Source: JAGVPT01 sp963827085 (GTDB taxonomy: Bacteria > Bacteroidota > Ignavibacteria > UBA10030 > UBA8401). From it: a stretch of DNA of 64,000 nt. The DNA is taken from assembly GCA_963827085.1 (NCBI GenBank), contig CAWGZY010000005.1, positions 310,001 through 374,000 of the forward strand, written 5' to 3'. Within the stretch, counting starts at the first letter, position 1; every line of letters begins with the position of its first letter. Shown in pieces: positions 16,429-24,861 of this stretch. The translations under genes and the position numbers were made by a program. Under the pieces are notes generated by a model, which worked only from the letters and a program-made list of their open reading frames with translations, was not told the DNA's origin and ran no database searches.

Positions 16429-16965
16429 ATGAAACCGGCGATAACATATCTGGTTATCTGGATCGTGACACTCGTGTTGGCAGTACAGGTTGTCTTGGTT
16501 CTTTATTTCTTGAAGCCGGAAGTATTTTCGGTCGTCAACCGTCCTGTCGCAGATCAGCCGGCACGTCCCGCAAAAGAGACCGATTCTCTTGTTGCTAAGG
16601 CCGATACGCTCCGCTTTGAAAAAACAGATTCAACCGTTTCGGAGATTGCAACCCATGTCGTTGTTTCCTCATCAGACGACAGCCTCAAAGCCTTATCGGA
16701 AAGGCTGGAGGCTGAGATCCGGAAAGAAGCATCGTTGCAACAAAAGTTGACGTCGCAAAATGCCGCTGTAGACAGCACACGCGCAAAAGAGATAAAGGGA
16801 ATGGCAAAAATGCTCGAGTCCATGAGCGCGGAAGATGCTGCTCGTATTCTTCAAAACCTGAAGTTGGACGAGGCAAAAAAAGTGTTAATGGCGGTGAAGA
16901 AAAAACAAGCCGGAAAAATACTCAGCGCTATGGAACCCCGGCTCGCTGCCCGCATGATACGATAA
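16429..16965 (+). CDS. MotE-like flagellar protein (MgtE N-domain-like)
   Basis: The 178-residue product has one N-terminal membrane helix (about 4-28), a Ser/Thr-rich and coiled-coil periplasmic segment, and a C-terminal domain MSAEDAARILQNL...EAKKVLMAVKKKQAGKILSAMEPRLAARM. This repeated 'A..IL..L....A..IL..M' pattern is the MgtE N-domain/FliG-like fold seen in MotE and FlbB-type proteins. MotE in other bacteria stabilises the stator unit in the periplasm. It sits between fliJ and fliK, the usual place for the family, so the call is good although the exact role here is inferred. Confidence 0.8.
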   Translation: MKPAITYLVIWIVTLVLAVQVVLVLYFLKPEVFSVVNRPVADQPARPAKETDSLVAKADTLRFEKTDSTVSEIATHVVVSSSDDSLKALSERLEAEIRKEASLQQKLTSQNAAVDSTRAKEIKGMAKMLESMSAEDAARILQNLKLDEAKKVLMAVKKKQAGKILSAMEPRLAARMIR

Positions 16966-16983
16966 CGATCTTACAGGCACAGA

Positions 16984-19900
16984 ATGAATATTTTGAATAT
17001 CCTCGGAATTGTTTCGGCCGGTCAAAAGAATGTTGCAGCAGGTCAGGTATCATCCGTTTCGACGGCCGCGCCTGAGCAGCGATCGCTTTTTTTGCCGATG
17101 CTCCTTCAGCTGTTCGCCGGAAGTGCGACGAAAACTAGGACGCCTGCGTTTTCACAGGAGCCGCTGAATGAAACAATGCAGCCGTCGAACGACAGCCGCC
17201 AGACCACCAAGCTTGCCGCGAATCGTCTGAGTTCGAGCAATAACTCTGCGGGGACCGGATTAGAATTTCTTACCAACGGGATTGCCCCGCTTGGAGCTGT
17301 GTTTGCCACGATTCAAAATATGCAACGAGCGGATGAGCCAAAAGCCGTTCCGTACGGTACGGAAGTTGGAATGAAGAATGGGCGTAATTCAGAGCGAACC
17401 TTGGCGACTCGATCTTTGTCCGCCGAAGCAGTCGACGATTCTCGGACAGCGGCGATTGAGGAAGGGGTTGTTTCTGTTGTGAGCGATACACCGCAGAATG
17501 CGGGACCGGCCTCTCCAGACGCGCAAGTCGCCGCCAATAATCTACCACTGGCGGTGGCTGAAACATCTTCAAGCACGGAAGCGTCCATAGTCGTCCCTCA
17601 AATGGTGATAGGAGAAACCTCTTTGAACGGCAGTTTGCCGTTGGCGGGTTTTGAATTGACGGAAAGCGGTGTCTCACCGGCGATCTCTGAAATGGTTCAA
17701 AGTCCTTCCCCGGCAGGAGCCACAGCTCAGCCCGTAGTAAAGCCGGACTTGCATATTGACGAAGTCGCAAAGACTCTCTCTCCGACATTGGCGGCAACAA
17801 AAGCTGAGGGGGATGATTTTGATTTGAACGGTTTGCGTCAGCCTCCGGTCCGATCTACCGATTCAAATGTGGTATTGCCGCAGGATGAAAACAACGGCAA
17901 TCGTGCTGTGGCGGCAGTGCCTTCATCCCCGGCCTCTCCATCCTTGAAGCCGACAGTACAAGTGGGTGATGTAGAATTAAATATGGTATTGCCGCAGAAC
18001 GGAAGCTCAAGTAATCGTTCAGCAGTTGCGGAGCCTATGTCAACGATATCATCTCCGTCGTTAAAATCGACACTAACATTGGATGACGCAAAATCGACCA
18101 CTGGTGTGTCACAGAGCAATGCTTCCAGTAATCCTGCGGTAGTTGCCAACCCTTCGTCAACAATATCTTCTTCATCTCCGAAGCCGATGGTGCAGTCGAG
18201 TAATGTGGAAGCAAATGTGTTATTGCCACAGAATGAAAGTTCAAGTAATCCTGTAGGGGTAGCTTCATCACCATCGTTGAAGCCGACAATCCAGCCGGCT
18301 GATGTGGAACCAGCCATCGTCAGCCAGAATGGTTTTCCGGGAGTCGCACTGCCGAATTCCATTCAGCAAAACAGTGATGGTAAAACGACGGTAGACGCAA
18401 AGCCATCCACGAATGATGTGGATCAAACCAGGGGTGAATCGTCCACGGTGAATTTGAGTGATGTGGAAAGCGTTCTTCCTGAAATATCCTCCAAAACAGT
18501 GGCCGCTGAGAATATTCATACGCCGAAACCTGTCGCGACGCAGAGACAGGAAGTTCTTTCGTCAATACCGGAAGGTTCATTATCGCCTAAGGCTTCGGTT
18601 GTAGGAGCCCAATCGGAGAACCTTGGACGCAAAGATATTACTGCTGTTCCGGCCAATGAATTGCCCCAGCCTGCAGAACCTTCGTCATTGACCTCGTCTC
18701 TGCTCGCTTCAAATTCGAAGCCGGCAGCGACGTCGGATGCCATAAAATTAACCGCCGAACTAATACCAAGCGAGAATTCTGGTAATCGTGTGCAGGAGAA
18801 TAGAGTCAACATCACAAGCTCAATCGCTGAGCCGGTTTCATTGACAGTACCCTTGTCCGCCGAAGCATCCGATGTGGTGCTGACGGCTCCTATAAAGAAT
18901 GCAGTTGTATCTGTCTCGAAGGAAGCGAGTTTGGAACGGACGCCATCGGCTGCTCAAGCCTCGGTTGCTGTTCTGCCGGAAGCAGCTGGTGTAATTTCTT
19001 CAAGCACGGAAGCGTCCATAGTCGTCCCTCAAATGGTGATAGGAGAAACCTCTTTGAACGGCAGTTTGCCGTTGGCGGGTTTTGAATTGACGGAAAGCGG
19101 TGTCTCACCGGCGATCTCTGAAATGGTTCAAAGTCCTTCCCCGGCAGGAGCCACAACTCAGCCCGTAGTAGAGCCGGACTTGCATATTGACGAAGTCGCA
19201 AAGACTCTCTCTCCGACATTGGCGGCAACAAAAGCTGAGGGGGATGATTTTGATTTGGCCGGTTTGCGTCAGCCCCCGGTCCGATCTACCGATTCAAGTG
19301 TGGTATTGCCGCAGGGTGAAAACAACGGCAATCGTGTCGTGGCGGCAGTTCCTTCATCTCCGGCCTCTCCATCCTTGAAGCCGACAGTACAAGTGGGTGA
19401 TGTAGAATTAAATATGGTATTGTCGCAGAACGGAAGCTCAAGTAATCGTTCAGCAGTTGCGGAGCCTATGTCAACGATATCATCTCCGTCGTTAAAATCG
19501 ACACTAACATTGGATGACGCAAAATCGACCACTGCTGTGTTACAGAGCAATGGTTCCAGTAATCCTGCGGTAGTTGCCAACCCTTCGTCAACAATACCTT
19601 CTCCATCTCCGAAGCCGATGGTGCAGTCGAGTGATGTGGAAGTACGTGTAGTATTGCCACAGAACGAAAGCTCAAGTACTCCTGTAGCGGTACCTTCATC
19701 ACCATCCTTGAAGCCGACAATACAGTCGGGTGATGTGGAACCAGCCATCGTCAGCCGGAATAGTTTTCCGGGAGTCGTACTGCCGAATTCCGTTCAGAAA
19801 AACAGTGATGGTAAAACGACGGTAGACACAAAAACATCCATGAATGCTGTGGATCAAACCAGTGGTGAATCGTCCACGGTGAATTTGAGTGATGGGGAAA

Positions 19901-20922
19901 GCGTTCTTCCTGAACTATCCTCGAAAACAGCGGCCACTGAGAATATTCATACGCCGAAACCCGTCGCGACGCAGAGACAGGAAGTTCTTTCGTCAATACC
20001 GGAAGGTTCATTATCGCCTAAGGCTTCGGTTGTAGGAGCCCAATCGGAGAACCTTGGACGCAAAGATATTACTGCTGTTCCGGCCAATCACCCCGACGCC
20101 AAAGGGAGGGTCGAGAAGGGACAAGAAACAGACATTCAGGGAACGGCAAAAAGTGAGACTGTCGCAGTTCGCGAAACCGAAAAGAATGAATCGGGTACGG
20201 GGTCAGGAAAAAACTCCAGCTCCAATGAACTGTTCCAGCCTCAAGGGAAAATCGCCGTGGCTGGTACCGCAACTCCCGACACTGATCCTCCTCAAGCCCC
20301 TGCTGAAACTCCGGCAACAAAAACTGAGACCGTTCTTCCGTTGACGTCGAACGTTGATAATAAAGATCTTTCGATACCCGCGACGCAAGCAGAGCTCTTA
20401 ACAAGAATGACAACCCAGATCTCTGGTTTGCATAATCAGCCGATCGCCACACTTCGCTCGGAACCCAGCGTACAGAATGCGGCCCCGGCGCAGTCGAGTT
20501 TGTTGCCGGGGAACCTTGAACAAACGATTATGGACCAGGTCTCGAAAAATCTTGCATCAAGCCTCAACAACCCTTCCTCTGAAGTGCGCATAACGATGAA
20601 ACCCGAGTCCCTCGGAGAAGTGGTGATGAAAGTAAAGATGGATGATGGTAAGGTGTCAGCGCAAATCGATGTTAACAATGTCAACGTGAAAGCTGTGCTT
20701 GATGCAAATGTTTCGCAACTGCGTGATACGCTCCTCTCGAAGGGGATCGAAGTCCAGCGCATCGACATTGTCGCCGATGGCCAGGCTGCGTTTGGGAGTT
20801 CATCAGGCCAGAACAAACCGAAACAAAAATCCCAGCAGAGAGGCACATCGGGGGTAGACGCCCTCGGTCAATACGAGTCTCTTCGCACAATGGGCTACAA
20901 CACAATTGAATTAATCATGTAA
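16984..20922 (+). CDS. fliK: Giant flagellar hook-length control protein FliK with internal duplication
   Basis: FliK measures hook length during export and triggers the substrate switch through FlhB. The diagnostic C-terminal domain is near residues 1180-1270 (VRITMKPESLGEVVMKVKM, then AVLDANVSQLRDTLLSKGIEVQ). Upstream lies an enormous Ser/Pro/Thr/Val-rich region of over 1100 residues with no cysteines, suited to an extended ruler. Residues 195-558 are repeated at 672-1035 with the same length and about 35 substitutions by my reading. At 1312 residues it is about three times the E. coli protein (405). It lies between the motE-like gene and flgD, the normal site. The large size is sequence fact; its effect on hook length is inference. 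Confidence 0.92.
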   Translation: MNILNILGIVSAGQKNVAAGQVSSVSTAAPEQRSLFLPMLLQLFAGSATKTRTPAFSQEPLNETMQPSNDSRQTTKLAANRLSSSNNSAGTGLEFLTNGIAPLGAVFATIQNMQRADEPKAVPYGTEVGMKNGRNSERTLATRSLSAEAVDDSRTAAIEEGVVSVVSDTPQNAGPASPDAQVAANNLPLAVAETSSSTEASIVVPQMVIGETSLNGSLPLAGFELTESGVSPAISEMVQSPSPAGATAQPVVKPDLHIDEVAKTLSPTLAATKAEGDDFDLNGLRQPPVRSTDSNVVLPQDENNGNRAVAAVPSSPASPSLKPTVQVGDVELNMVLPQNGSSSNRSAVAEPMSTISSPSLKSTLTLDDAKSTTGVSQSNASSNPAVVANPSSTISSSSPKPMVQSSNVEANVLLPQNESSSNPVGVASSPSLKPTIQPADVEPAIVSQNGFPGVALPNSIQQNSDGKTTVDAKPSTNDVDQTRGESSTVNLSDVESVLPEISSKTVAAENIHTPKPVATQRQEVLSSIPEGSLSPKASVVGAQSENLGRKDITAVPANELPQPAEPSSLTSSLLASNSKPAATSDAIKLTAELIPSENSGNRVQENRVNITSSIAEPVSLTVPLSAEASDVVLTAPIKNAVVSVSKEASLERTPSAAQASVAVLPEAAGVISSSTEASIVVPQMVIGETSLNGSLPLAGFELTESGVSPAISEMVQSPSPAGATTQPVVEPDLHIDEVAKTLSPTLAATKAEGDDFDLAGLRQPPVRSTDSSVVLPQGENNGNRVVAAVPSSPASPSLKPTVQVGDVELNMVLSQNGSSSNRSAVAEPMSTISSPSLKSTLTLDDAKSTTAVLQSNGSSNPAVVANPSSTIPSPSPKPMVQSSDVEVRVVLPQNESSSTPVAVPSSPSLKPTIQSGDVEPAIVSRNSFPGVVLPNSVQKNSDGKTTVDTKTSMNAVDQTSGESSTVNLSDGESVLPELSSKTAATENIHTPKPVATQRQEVLSSIPEGSLSPKASVVGAQSENLGRKDITAVPANHPDAKGRVEKGQETDIQGTAKSETVAVRETEKNESGTGSGKNSSSNELFQPQGKIAVAGTATPDTDPPQAPAETPATKTETVLPLTSNVDNKDLSIPATQAELLTRMTTQISGLHNQPIATLRSEPSVQNAAPAQSSLLPGNLEQTIMDQVSKNLASSLNNPSSEVRITMKPESLGEVVMKVKMDDGKVSAQIDVNNVNVKAVLDANVSQLRDTLLSKGIEVQRIDIVADGQAAFGSSSGQNKPKQKSQQRGTSGVDALGQYESLRTMGYNTIELIM
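17566..18657 (+). repeat. FliK long direct repeat, copy 1 (1092 bp)
   Basis: This stretch matches 18997-20088 base for base along its whole length apart from scattered substitutions and with no net insertion or deletion; the offset is 1431 bases at both ends. It holds 364 codons. Inside it are shorter tandem units of about 33-39 residues beginning with a 'VVLPQ-x-x-x-x-NR' motif and containing 'SPSLKPT', so the repeat is nested. Confidence 0.92.
18997..20088 (+). repeat. FliK long direct repeat, copy 2 (1092 bp)
   Basis: This is the second copy of the 364-codon block, separated from copy 1 by 339 unique bases. Identity begins at tcttcaagcacgg and stops abruptly after ggccaat. Most differences that I can see change the amino acid and only a handful are silent, as expected for a linker under little constraint after a fairly recent duplication. 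Confidence 0.92.
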
Positions 20923-20933
20923 AGGGTGCCGCC

Positions 20934-21626
20934 ATGCCTCCACAAATTCAATCCGCCAGCTCGACTCCGTCGACAGCTTCTTCGACGGCGGCTTCACCGC
21001 AAACTTCGACAACGCCGGTTCTAGGCGAAGATGATTTTTTGAAACTACTAACGCAGCAAATGCAGTATCAGGATCCTATGGATCCGATGAGCGGAACGGA
21101 ATTTGCATCTCAGCTCGCTCAATTCAGTTCTGTGGAAGAATTGACCAACATCAATACTGAGCTGGGGCAGAGCATTAGCGCGAATTCCGTCCTGACGCAG
21201 TCGATCAACAATGACCTTGCGGCGACTTTTATCGGGAAGAATGTTCAAGCGACCACCAATACATTTACGTACAGCGGAACGGGCACGACGGAATTGGGCT
21301 ACAATCTTCCTTCGGCTGCAAGCACCGTGACTGTCAACATCTCCGACGGATCGGGAAACGTCGTGAAGACGATCCAAAGCGCACCGACCGGAAACGGCGA
21401 CCAATCGTTCACATGGGATGGAACGAACGATGCAGGAAATCAGGTCGGTTCGGGAACCTACACATTCTCCGTCCAAGCTACCGACAGTACCGGCGCATCG
21501 ATCACCGCGTCGCCGTGCATCTACGGAACCGTCTCGGGCGTCCGTTTCAATTCCACCGGCACGGTGTTCGTAATCGACGGGACGGAAGTTCCGCTTTCCG
21601 ATATACTTGAAATTATGCAAGAGTAA
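20934..21626 (+). CDS. flgD: Hook-capping protein FlgD
   Basis: FlgD caps the growing hook and helps FlgE polymerise. The 230-residue product has a disordered Ser/Thr-rich start, the family signature DFLKLLTQQMQYQDPMDPM followed by FASQLAQFSSVEELTNI, and the C-terminal FlgD Ig/tudor-like region (SDGSGNVVKTI ... FTWDGTNDAGNQVGSGTYTF). It starts 11 bases after fliK, with agggtg at 20922-20927, and precedes the flagellar-operon protein and flgE, the usual hook gene order. Confidence 0.94.
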   Translation: MPPQIQSASSTPSTASSTAASPQTSTTPVLGEDDFLKLLTQQMQYQDPMDPMSGTEFASQLAQFSSVEELTNINTELGQSISANSVLTQSINNDLAATFIGKNVQATTNTFTYSGTGTTELGYNLPSAASTVTVNISDGSGNVVKTIQSAPTGNGDQSFTWDGTNDAGNQVGSGTYTFSVQATDSTGASITASPCIYGTVSGVRFNSTGTVFVIDGTEVPLSDILEIMQE

Positions 21627-21629
21627 ACC

Positions 21630-22016
21630 ATGGCTGAGACAATCAATGGCGTCAATGTTCCGTTCCTGCCGATAGGAGGAGTGGATGGGTTGAAAGAGCA
21701 TCCGGCAGTCAGCTTGCCGGAAGAGCGCTCTTTCGATACTGTTCTTACGAAGGAACTGAACGGGCTGAAATTTTCCAAACATGCGCAGCAGCGGCTCGAC
21801 TCGCGCAACATCCAGTTGAGCGATGACGACATGGCTCATCTTTCCAGCGCTGTTACCAAGGCCGATGAGAAAGGAGCGAAGGATTCCCTGGTTCTCATGC
21901 GTGAAATGGCGTTTGTCGTCAGCGTCAAAAATAGAACAGTGGTTACGGCGATGGATAGCGCACATTTAAAAGATAACGTCTTTACGAATATCGACAGCGC
22001 AATAATAGCATCATGA
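21630..22016 (+). CDS. Flagellar operon protein (TIGR02530-like)
   Basis: The 128-residue protein matches the small 'flagellar operon protein' family often found between flgD and flgE. The core motif FSKHAQQRLDSRNIQLSDDD and the later MREMAFVVSVKNRTVVTAMD are characteristic. There is no signal peptide or membrane segment. Its exact role is not known; it is thought to help hook assembly because of its fixed gene position. It starts three bases after flgD. No terminator is evident before flgE, 149 bases downstream. Confidence 0.82.
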   Translation: MAETINGVNVPFLPIGGVDGLKEHPAVSLPEERSFDTVLTKELNGLKFSKHAQQRLDSRNIQLSDDDMAHLSSAVTKADEKGAKDSLVLMREMAFVVSVKNRTVVTAMDSAHLKDNVFTNIDSAIIAS

Positions 22017-22165
22017 AATAGTTCACATTCTAATTCACTAACACTAAACTAACGGGCTGGACTTCAGCACTTCGCGCAGGCGACGCGCTGAGGAGGCCCT
22101 CCGATCAAACCGAATGACAGAGGTTTGACAATCAACAACACAAATACCTAAGGAGGGTATTCATT

Positions 22166-23785
22166 ATGGCATTTCTTAGAGCTCTTCTATCTGGCGTTTC
22201 CGGATTACAGAACAATCAATTAATGATGGACGTAATCGGAAACAACATCGCCAACATCAATACGATCGGATTCAAAGCCAGTCAGGCAACCTTCAGCGAA
22301 GCTTTTGCGCAGACTCTTCAAAACGCATCCGCTCCGAATGCAAACAACGGTGGATCGAACGCGATTCAGGTCGGTCTTGGTGTGGGAGTCAACAGCGTAG
22401 ACTCGGTCTTCACACAAGGCACGCTTGAATCGACGGGGGTCTCGACCGACCTTGCAATCCAAGGTAACGGGTTCTTTGCAGTAAACGTAAACGGAACGAC
22501 AGAGTACACAAGAGTCGGAACGTTTCAACTCGACGCAAGCGGCCAATTGGTTGATCCCGGAACCGGTGCGGTTCTGCAGGGAACGTTGGCATCGGCGAGC
22601 GGCGTTGTCTCGCCCGGGACACAGCTTCAAAACCTGAAAATCAATATGGATCAGATATCTCCTGCCAAAGCCACAACCAGCGTGGACCTCGCGGGGAACC
22701 TGGATGCAACGGCGACTGTAGCCAATGCTGACCTGACCGGAAATATCGATTCGGGCACAGCCGTCGGCGGAACGGTCCATCAACAATTTACCGTTACGGA
22801 CGATTTCGGCGCTACGCACAATGTTACCATGACGCTCACAAAAACAGCCGCGAATACCTGGAGTGTTGCAACTGCCGACTCTGCAGGAACCGTCGCCGGC
22901 GGGACAGGCACAGCGACATTCGACGCGGCGACGGGGGCACTGGTATCATTCACTCCAGCGAACATCACGCTGACCCCGACAAACAATTCTCCGGCAATTT
23001 CTGTGGATATCACTTCAACCGGTTTGACACAGACTGCCGGTGCAAGCACCTTCGCAGCAGATCTCTCTAAAGCGGCTGATTCAACAAATGCATCGGTCAC
23101 TGTCTATGATTCGTTAGGCAATGCTCATTCATTGTCTGTAAAATTCACCAAGACGTCAACTCCGAACGAGTGGACGTGGTCAGCTGATGTCCCAAATCCT
23201 GCGACCATTACAGGGGGACAAACCGGCAAGATAGATTTCAATGCCGATGGAACCTTAAAATCATTCACGTACGATGACGGTTCTTCAGCTCTCAAATTCA
23301 ACCCGAACGACGGTGCATCGGCAATGTCGGTTGACTTGAGTGCGGGAACGGCAAACGCATTCGGCGGAATTACACAGACCAGCGGAACCTCGACGATTTC
23401 GCCCCAGTCCCAGGATGGCTACGCATCCGGCAGCATGAACGGAATCACCATCGATCAAGGAGGAAATATCCAGGCGACATTCTCAAACGGGCAGACAGCT
23501 ACGTTGGGGCAAGTGGATATTGCCACCTTCAACAATCCAACCGGTCTAACAACTACGGGCGGCAGTCTGTTCAGTGCCTCGGCAAACTCCGGTTCAGCTA
23601 CGATCACTCCTGCAGGCGGAGCTTCCAATTCTACAATCGTCTCCGGCTCTCTGGAGGAATCCAATGTTGACCTTGCTCAGGAATTCACGAACATGATTAC
23701 CGCGCAGCGGGGCTTTCAGGCCAGCGCGCGTGTCATTACCGTGGCCGATCAATTCTTGGATGAGATAGTCAGTCTGAAGAGGTAA
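22166..23785 (+). CDS. flgE: Flagellar hook protein FlgE
   Basis: FlgE polymerises into the hook. The 539-residue product has the N-terminal axial motif (LLSGVSGLQNNQLMMDVIGNNIANINTIGFKASQATF), the DLAIQGNGFF turn, a long variable outer domain (about 150-420) rich in Thr/Ala/Gly, and the C-terminal axial segment SGSLEESNVDLAQEFTNMI...QRGFQASARVI. It is longer than the E. coli protein (402), mainly in the outer domain. The Shine-Dalgarno aaggaggg at 22150-22157 is among the strongest in the window, consistent with high expression. A strong terminator follows. Confidence 0.96.
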   Translation: MAFLRALLSGVSGLQNNQLMMDVIGNNIANINTIGFKASQATFSEAFAQTLQNASAPNANNGGSNAIQVGLGVGVNSVDSVFTQGTLESTGVSTDLAIQGNGFFAVNVNGTTEYTRVGTFQLDASGQLVDPGTGAVLQGTLASASGVVSPGTQLQNLKINMDQISPAKATTSVDLAGNLDATATVANADLTGNIDSGTAVGGTVHQQFTVTDDFGATHNVTMTLTKTAANTWSVATADSAGTVAGGTGTATFDAATGALVSFTPANITLTPTNNSPAISVDITSTGLTQTAGASTFAADLSKAADSTNASVTVYDSLGNAHSLSVKFTKTSTPNEWTWSADVPNPATITGGQTGKIDFNADGTLKSFTYDDGSSALKFNPNDGASAMSVDLSAGTANAFGGITQTSGTSTISPQSQDGYASGSMNGITIDQGGNIQATFSNGQTATLGQVDIATFNNPTGLTTTGGSLFSASANSGSATITPAGGASNSTIVSGSLEESNVDLAQEFTNMITAQRGFQASARVITVADQFLDEIVSLKR

Positions 23786-23793
23786 ACACAAAG

Positions 23794-23829
23794 GGCGGGC
23801 GGCCCGTAGATGAGGCCGCTCGCCTTTTT
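23794..23829 (+). terminator. Intrinsic terminator after flgE
   Basis: Arms ggcgggcggcc (23794-23804) and ggccgctcgcc (23814-23824) form an 11-pair stem with a single G-T wobble and a 9-base loop, followed at once by five T. It ends the flgB-to-flgE unit and separates it from flbD. Confidence 0.85.
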
Positions 23830-23930
23830 ATACACACTCAGGTTGCCATTGAACAGCTCTTTGTGTAGAGTGAAGTATCCCTGTTGCGGCTGGCGAAGAT
23901 GCGTTTCCAACTCATTATCTAAGGAATACT

Positions 23931-24137
23931 ATGATTGAGGTAACGCGGCTCCACAATCAAAAAATCGTCATTAACGCTGACCTCATCGAGTTTGTGGAAG
24001 AAACTCCCGATACGATGATTACAACCACTACCGGGAAAAAACTGCTGGTGAGGGAATCCGTTGACGAGGTGATCAAGAAGGTTGTAGCGTATCGACGCAA
24101 GTGCCTGATCATGAAGCTGATGAAAAAGGGGCGATGA
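23931..24137 (+). CDS. flbD: FlbD/SwrD family flagellar protein
   Basis: The 68-residue protein belongs to the small FlbD (SwrD, FlgEa) family usually found just after flgE. It starts MIEVTRLHNQKIVINADLIEF and has the family element TPDTMITTTTGKKLLVRESVDEVI. In Bacillus the homologue SwrD raises motor power by supporting stator function. It is flanked by the flgE terminator upstream and a hairpin downstream, so it may have its own transcript. The Shine-Dalgarno aagga at 23921-23925 lies just before the ATG. Confidence 0.88.
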   Translation: MIEVTRLHNQKIVINADLIEFVEETPDTMITTTTGKKLLVRESVDEVIKKVVAYRRKCLIMKLMKKGR

Positions 24138-24139
24138 TG

Positions 24140-24162
24140 GCTGGAGAGGATTATTCTCCAGC
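24140..24162 (+). terminator. Hairpin just after flbD, possible terminator or mRNA 3' end
   Basis: gctggaga (24140-24147) pairs perfectly with tctccagc (24155-24162) around a 7-base loop, three bases after the flbD stop. There is no T-run behind it, so termination would be weak or factor-dependent; it may instead protect an mRNA end. Confidence 0.4.
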
Positions 24163-24270
24163 TGTCTGATATTCTCCACCAGGCAGATGCATCCTTTCGA
24201 CAAGATTTTCCTCGATGGTATGAAACCTCAGTATTTACTCACTCTTGAGTTGATTTAATCTTCTAACACA

Positions 24271-24286
24271 TGGCACATGATTTGCC
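24271..24286 (+). promoter_or_regulatory. Sigma-54 promoter upstream of fliL
   Basis: TGGCACATGATTTGCC matches the -24/-12 consensus TGGCAC-N5-TTGC in every key base, with GG and GC separated by 10 bases. A start site near 24297 would leave about 17 bases before the fliL ATG. It probably drives the fliL-fliM-fliN-fliO-fliP-fliQ-fliR-flhB-flhA unit and perhaps genes through fliA. This is the clearest promoter in the window. Confidence 0.7.
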
Positions 24287-24313
24287 GATTGTAGTTAAAA
24301 ACAATTGGAAACC

Positions 24314-24850
24314 ATGGCAAAAGAACCTTCCCCCCTTAGTCAATCGTCAGCCCAGGCTACAGATCCGGCAGTAAAAGCACCCTCGACGCCCTTTTTTTCC
24401 AAAAAGACTATTATGATCGGCATCCCTATTTTTGTCGTTCAACTGGCTATCATCTACTTTCTGGCGGCAAAATTTCTTGCCGCTCCTCCTCACGCCGAAA
24501 ACAGCGCCGCAAAAGCCGAAGATGAAAGCCAAAAGGCGGAGTCTGTAACGCAAAATATTTTTCTTATCAAGGACATTATCATCAACCCCGCCGGGACAAA
24601 CGGAACGCGTTTCCTTCTCACCACGGTGGGCATCGAGGTCTCGACACCCGAGGCGCAGCAAGAGCTTGAGAAAAAAGAAGTCCAGGTGCGGGATCTTCTC
24701 AACTCAATTCTGACAAGCAAAGGGCTGAATGAACTGGTCAGCATCGAACAGCGGGAACTATTACGGGTTGAGATCTCGAAACAAGTAGGGGGGCTTCTCA
24801 AATCGGGCAAGCTTCGCAACGTCTACTTCAGCAAGTTCATCATCCAATAA
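24314..24850 (+). CDS. fliL: Flagellar basal body-associated protein FliL
   Basis: FliL surrounds and supports the stator at the basal body. The 178-residue product has a short cytoplasmic tail, one membrane helix near residues 32-55 (MIGIPIFVVQLAIIYFLAAKF), and the periplasmic FliL domain with the typical C-terminal block (DLLNSILTSKGLNELVS...LRNVYFSKFIIQ). ATG 24314 is preferred over an in-frame TTG nine bases earlier. It is the first gene after the sigma-54 promoter and lies directly before fliM. Confidence 0.92.
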   Translation: MAKEPSPLSQSSAQATDPAVKAPSTPFFSKKTIMIGIPIFVVQLAIIYFLAAKFLAAPPHAENSAAKAEDESQKAESVTQNIFLIKDIIINPAGTNGTRFLLTTVGIEVSTPEAQQELEKKEVQVRDLLNSILTSKGLNELVSIEQRELLRVEISKQVGGLLKSGKLRNVYFSKFIIQ

Positions 24851-24861
24851 GGTTCGGTATC

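Noticed and set aside
17566..20088. Idea that the fliK repeats are a mobile element or CRISPR
   Set aside because: The repeats are in-frame coding blocks with no terminal inverted repeats, transposase or regular short spacers.
22120..22165. Sigma-70-like promoter (ttgaca) before flgE
   Set aside because: A ttgaca is present near 22128, but no acceptable -10 element follows at 16-18 bases.
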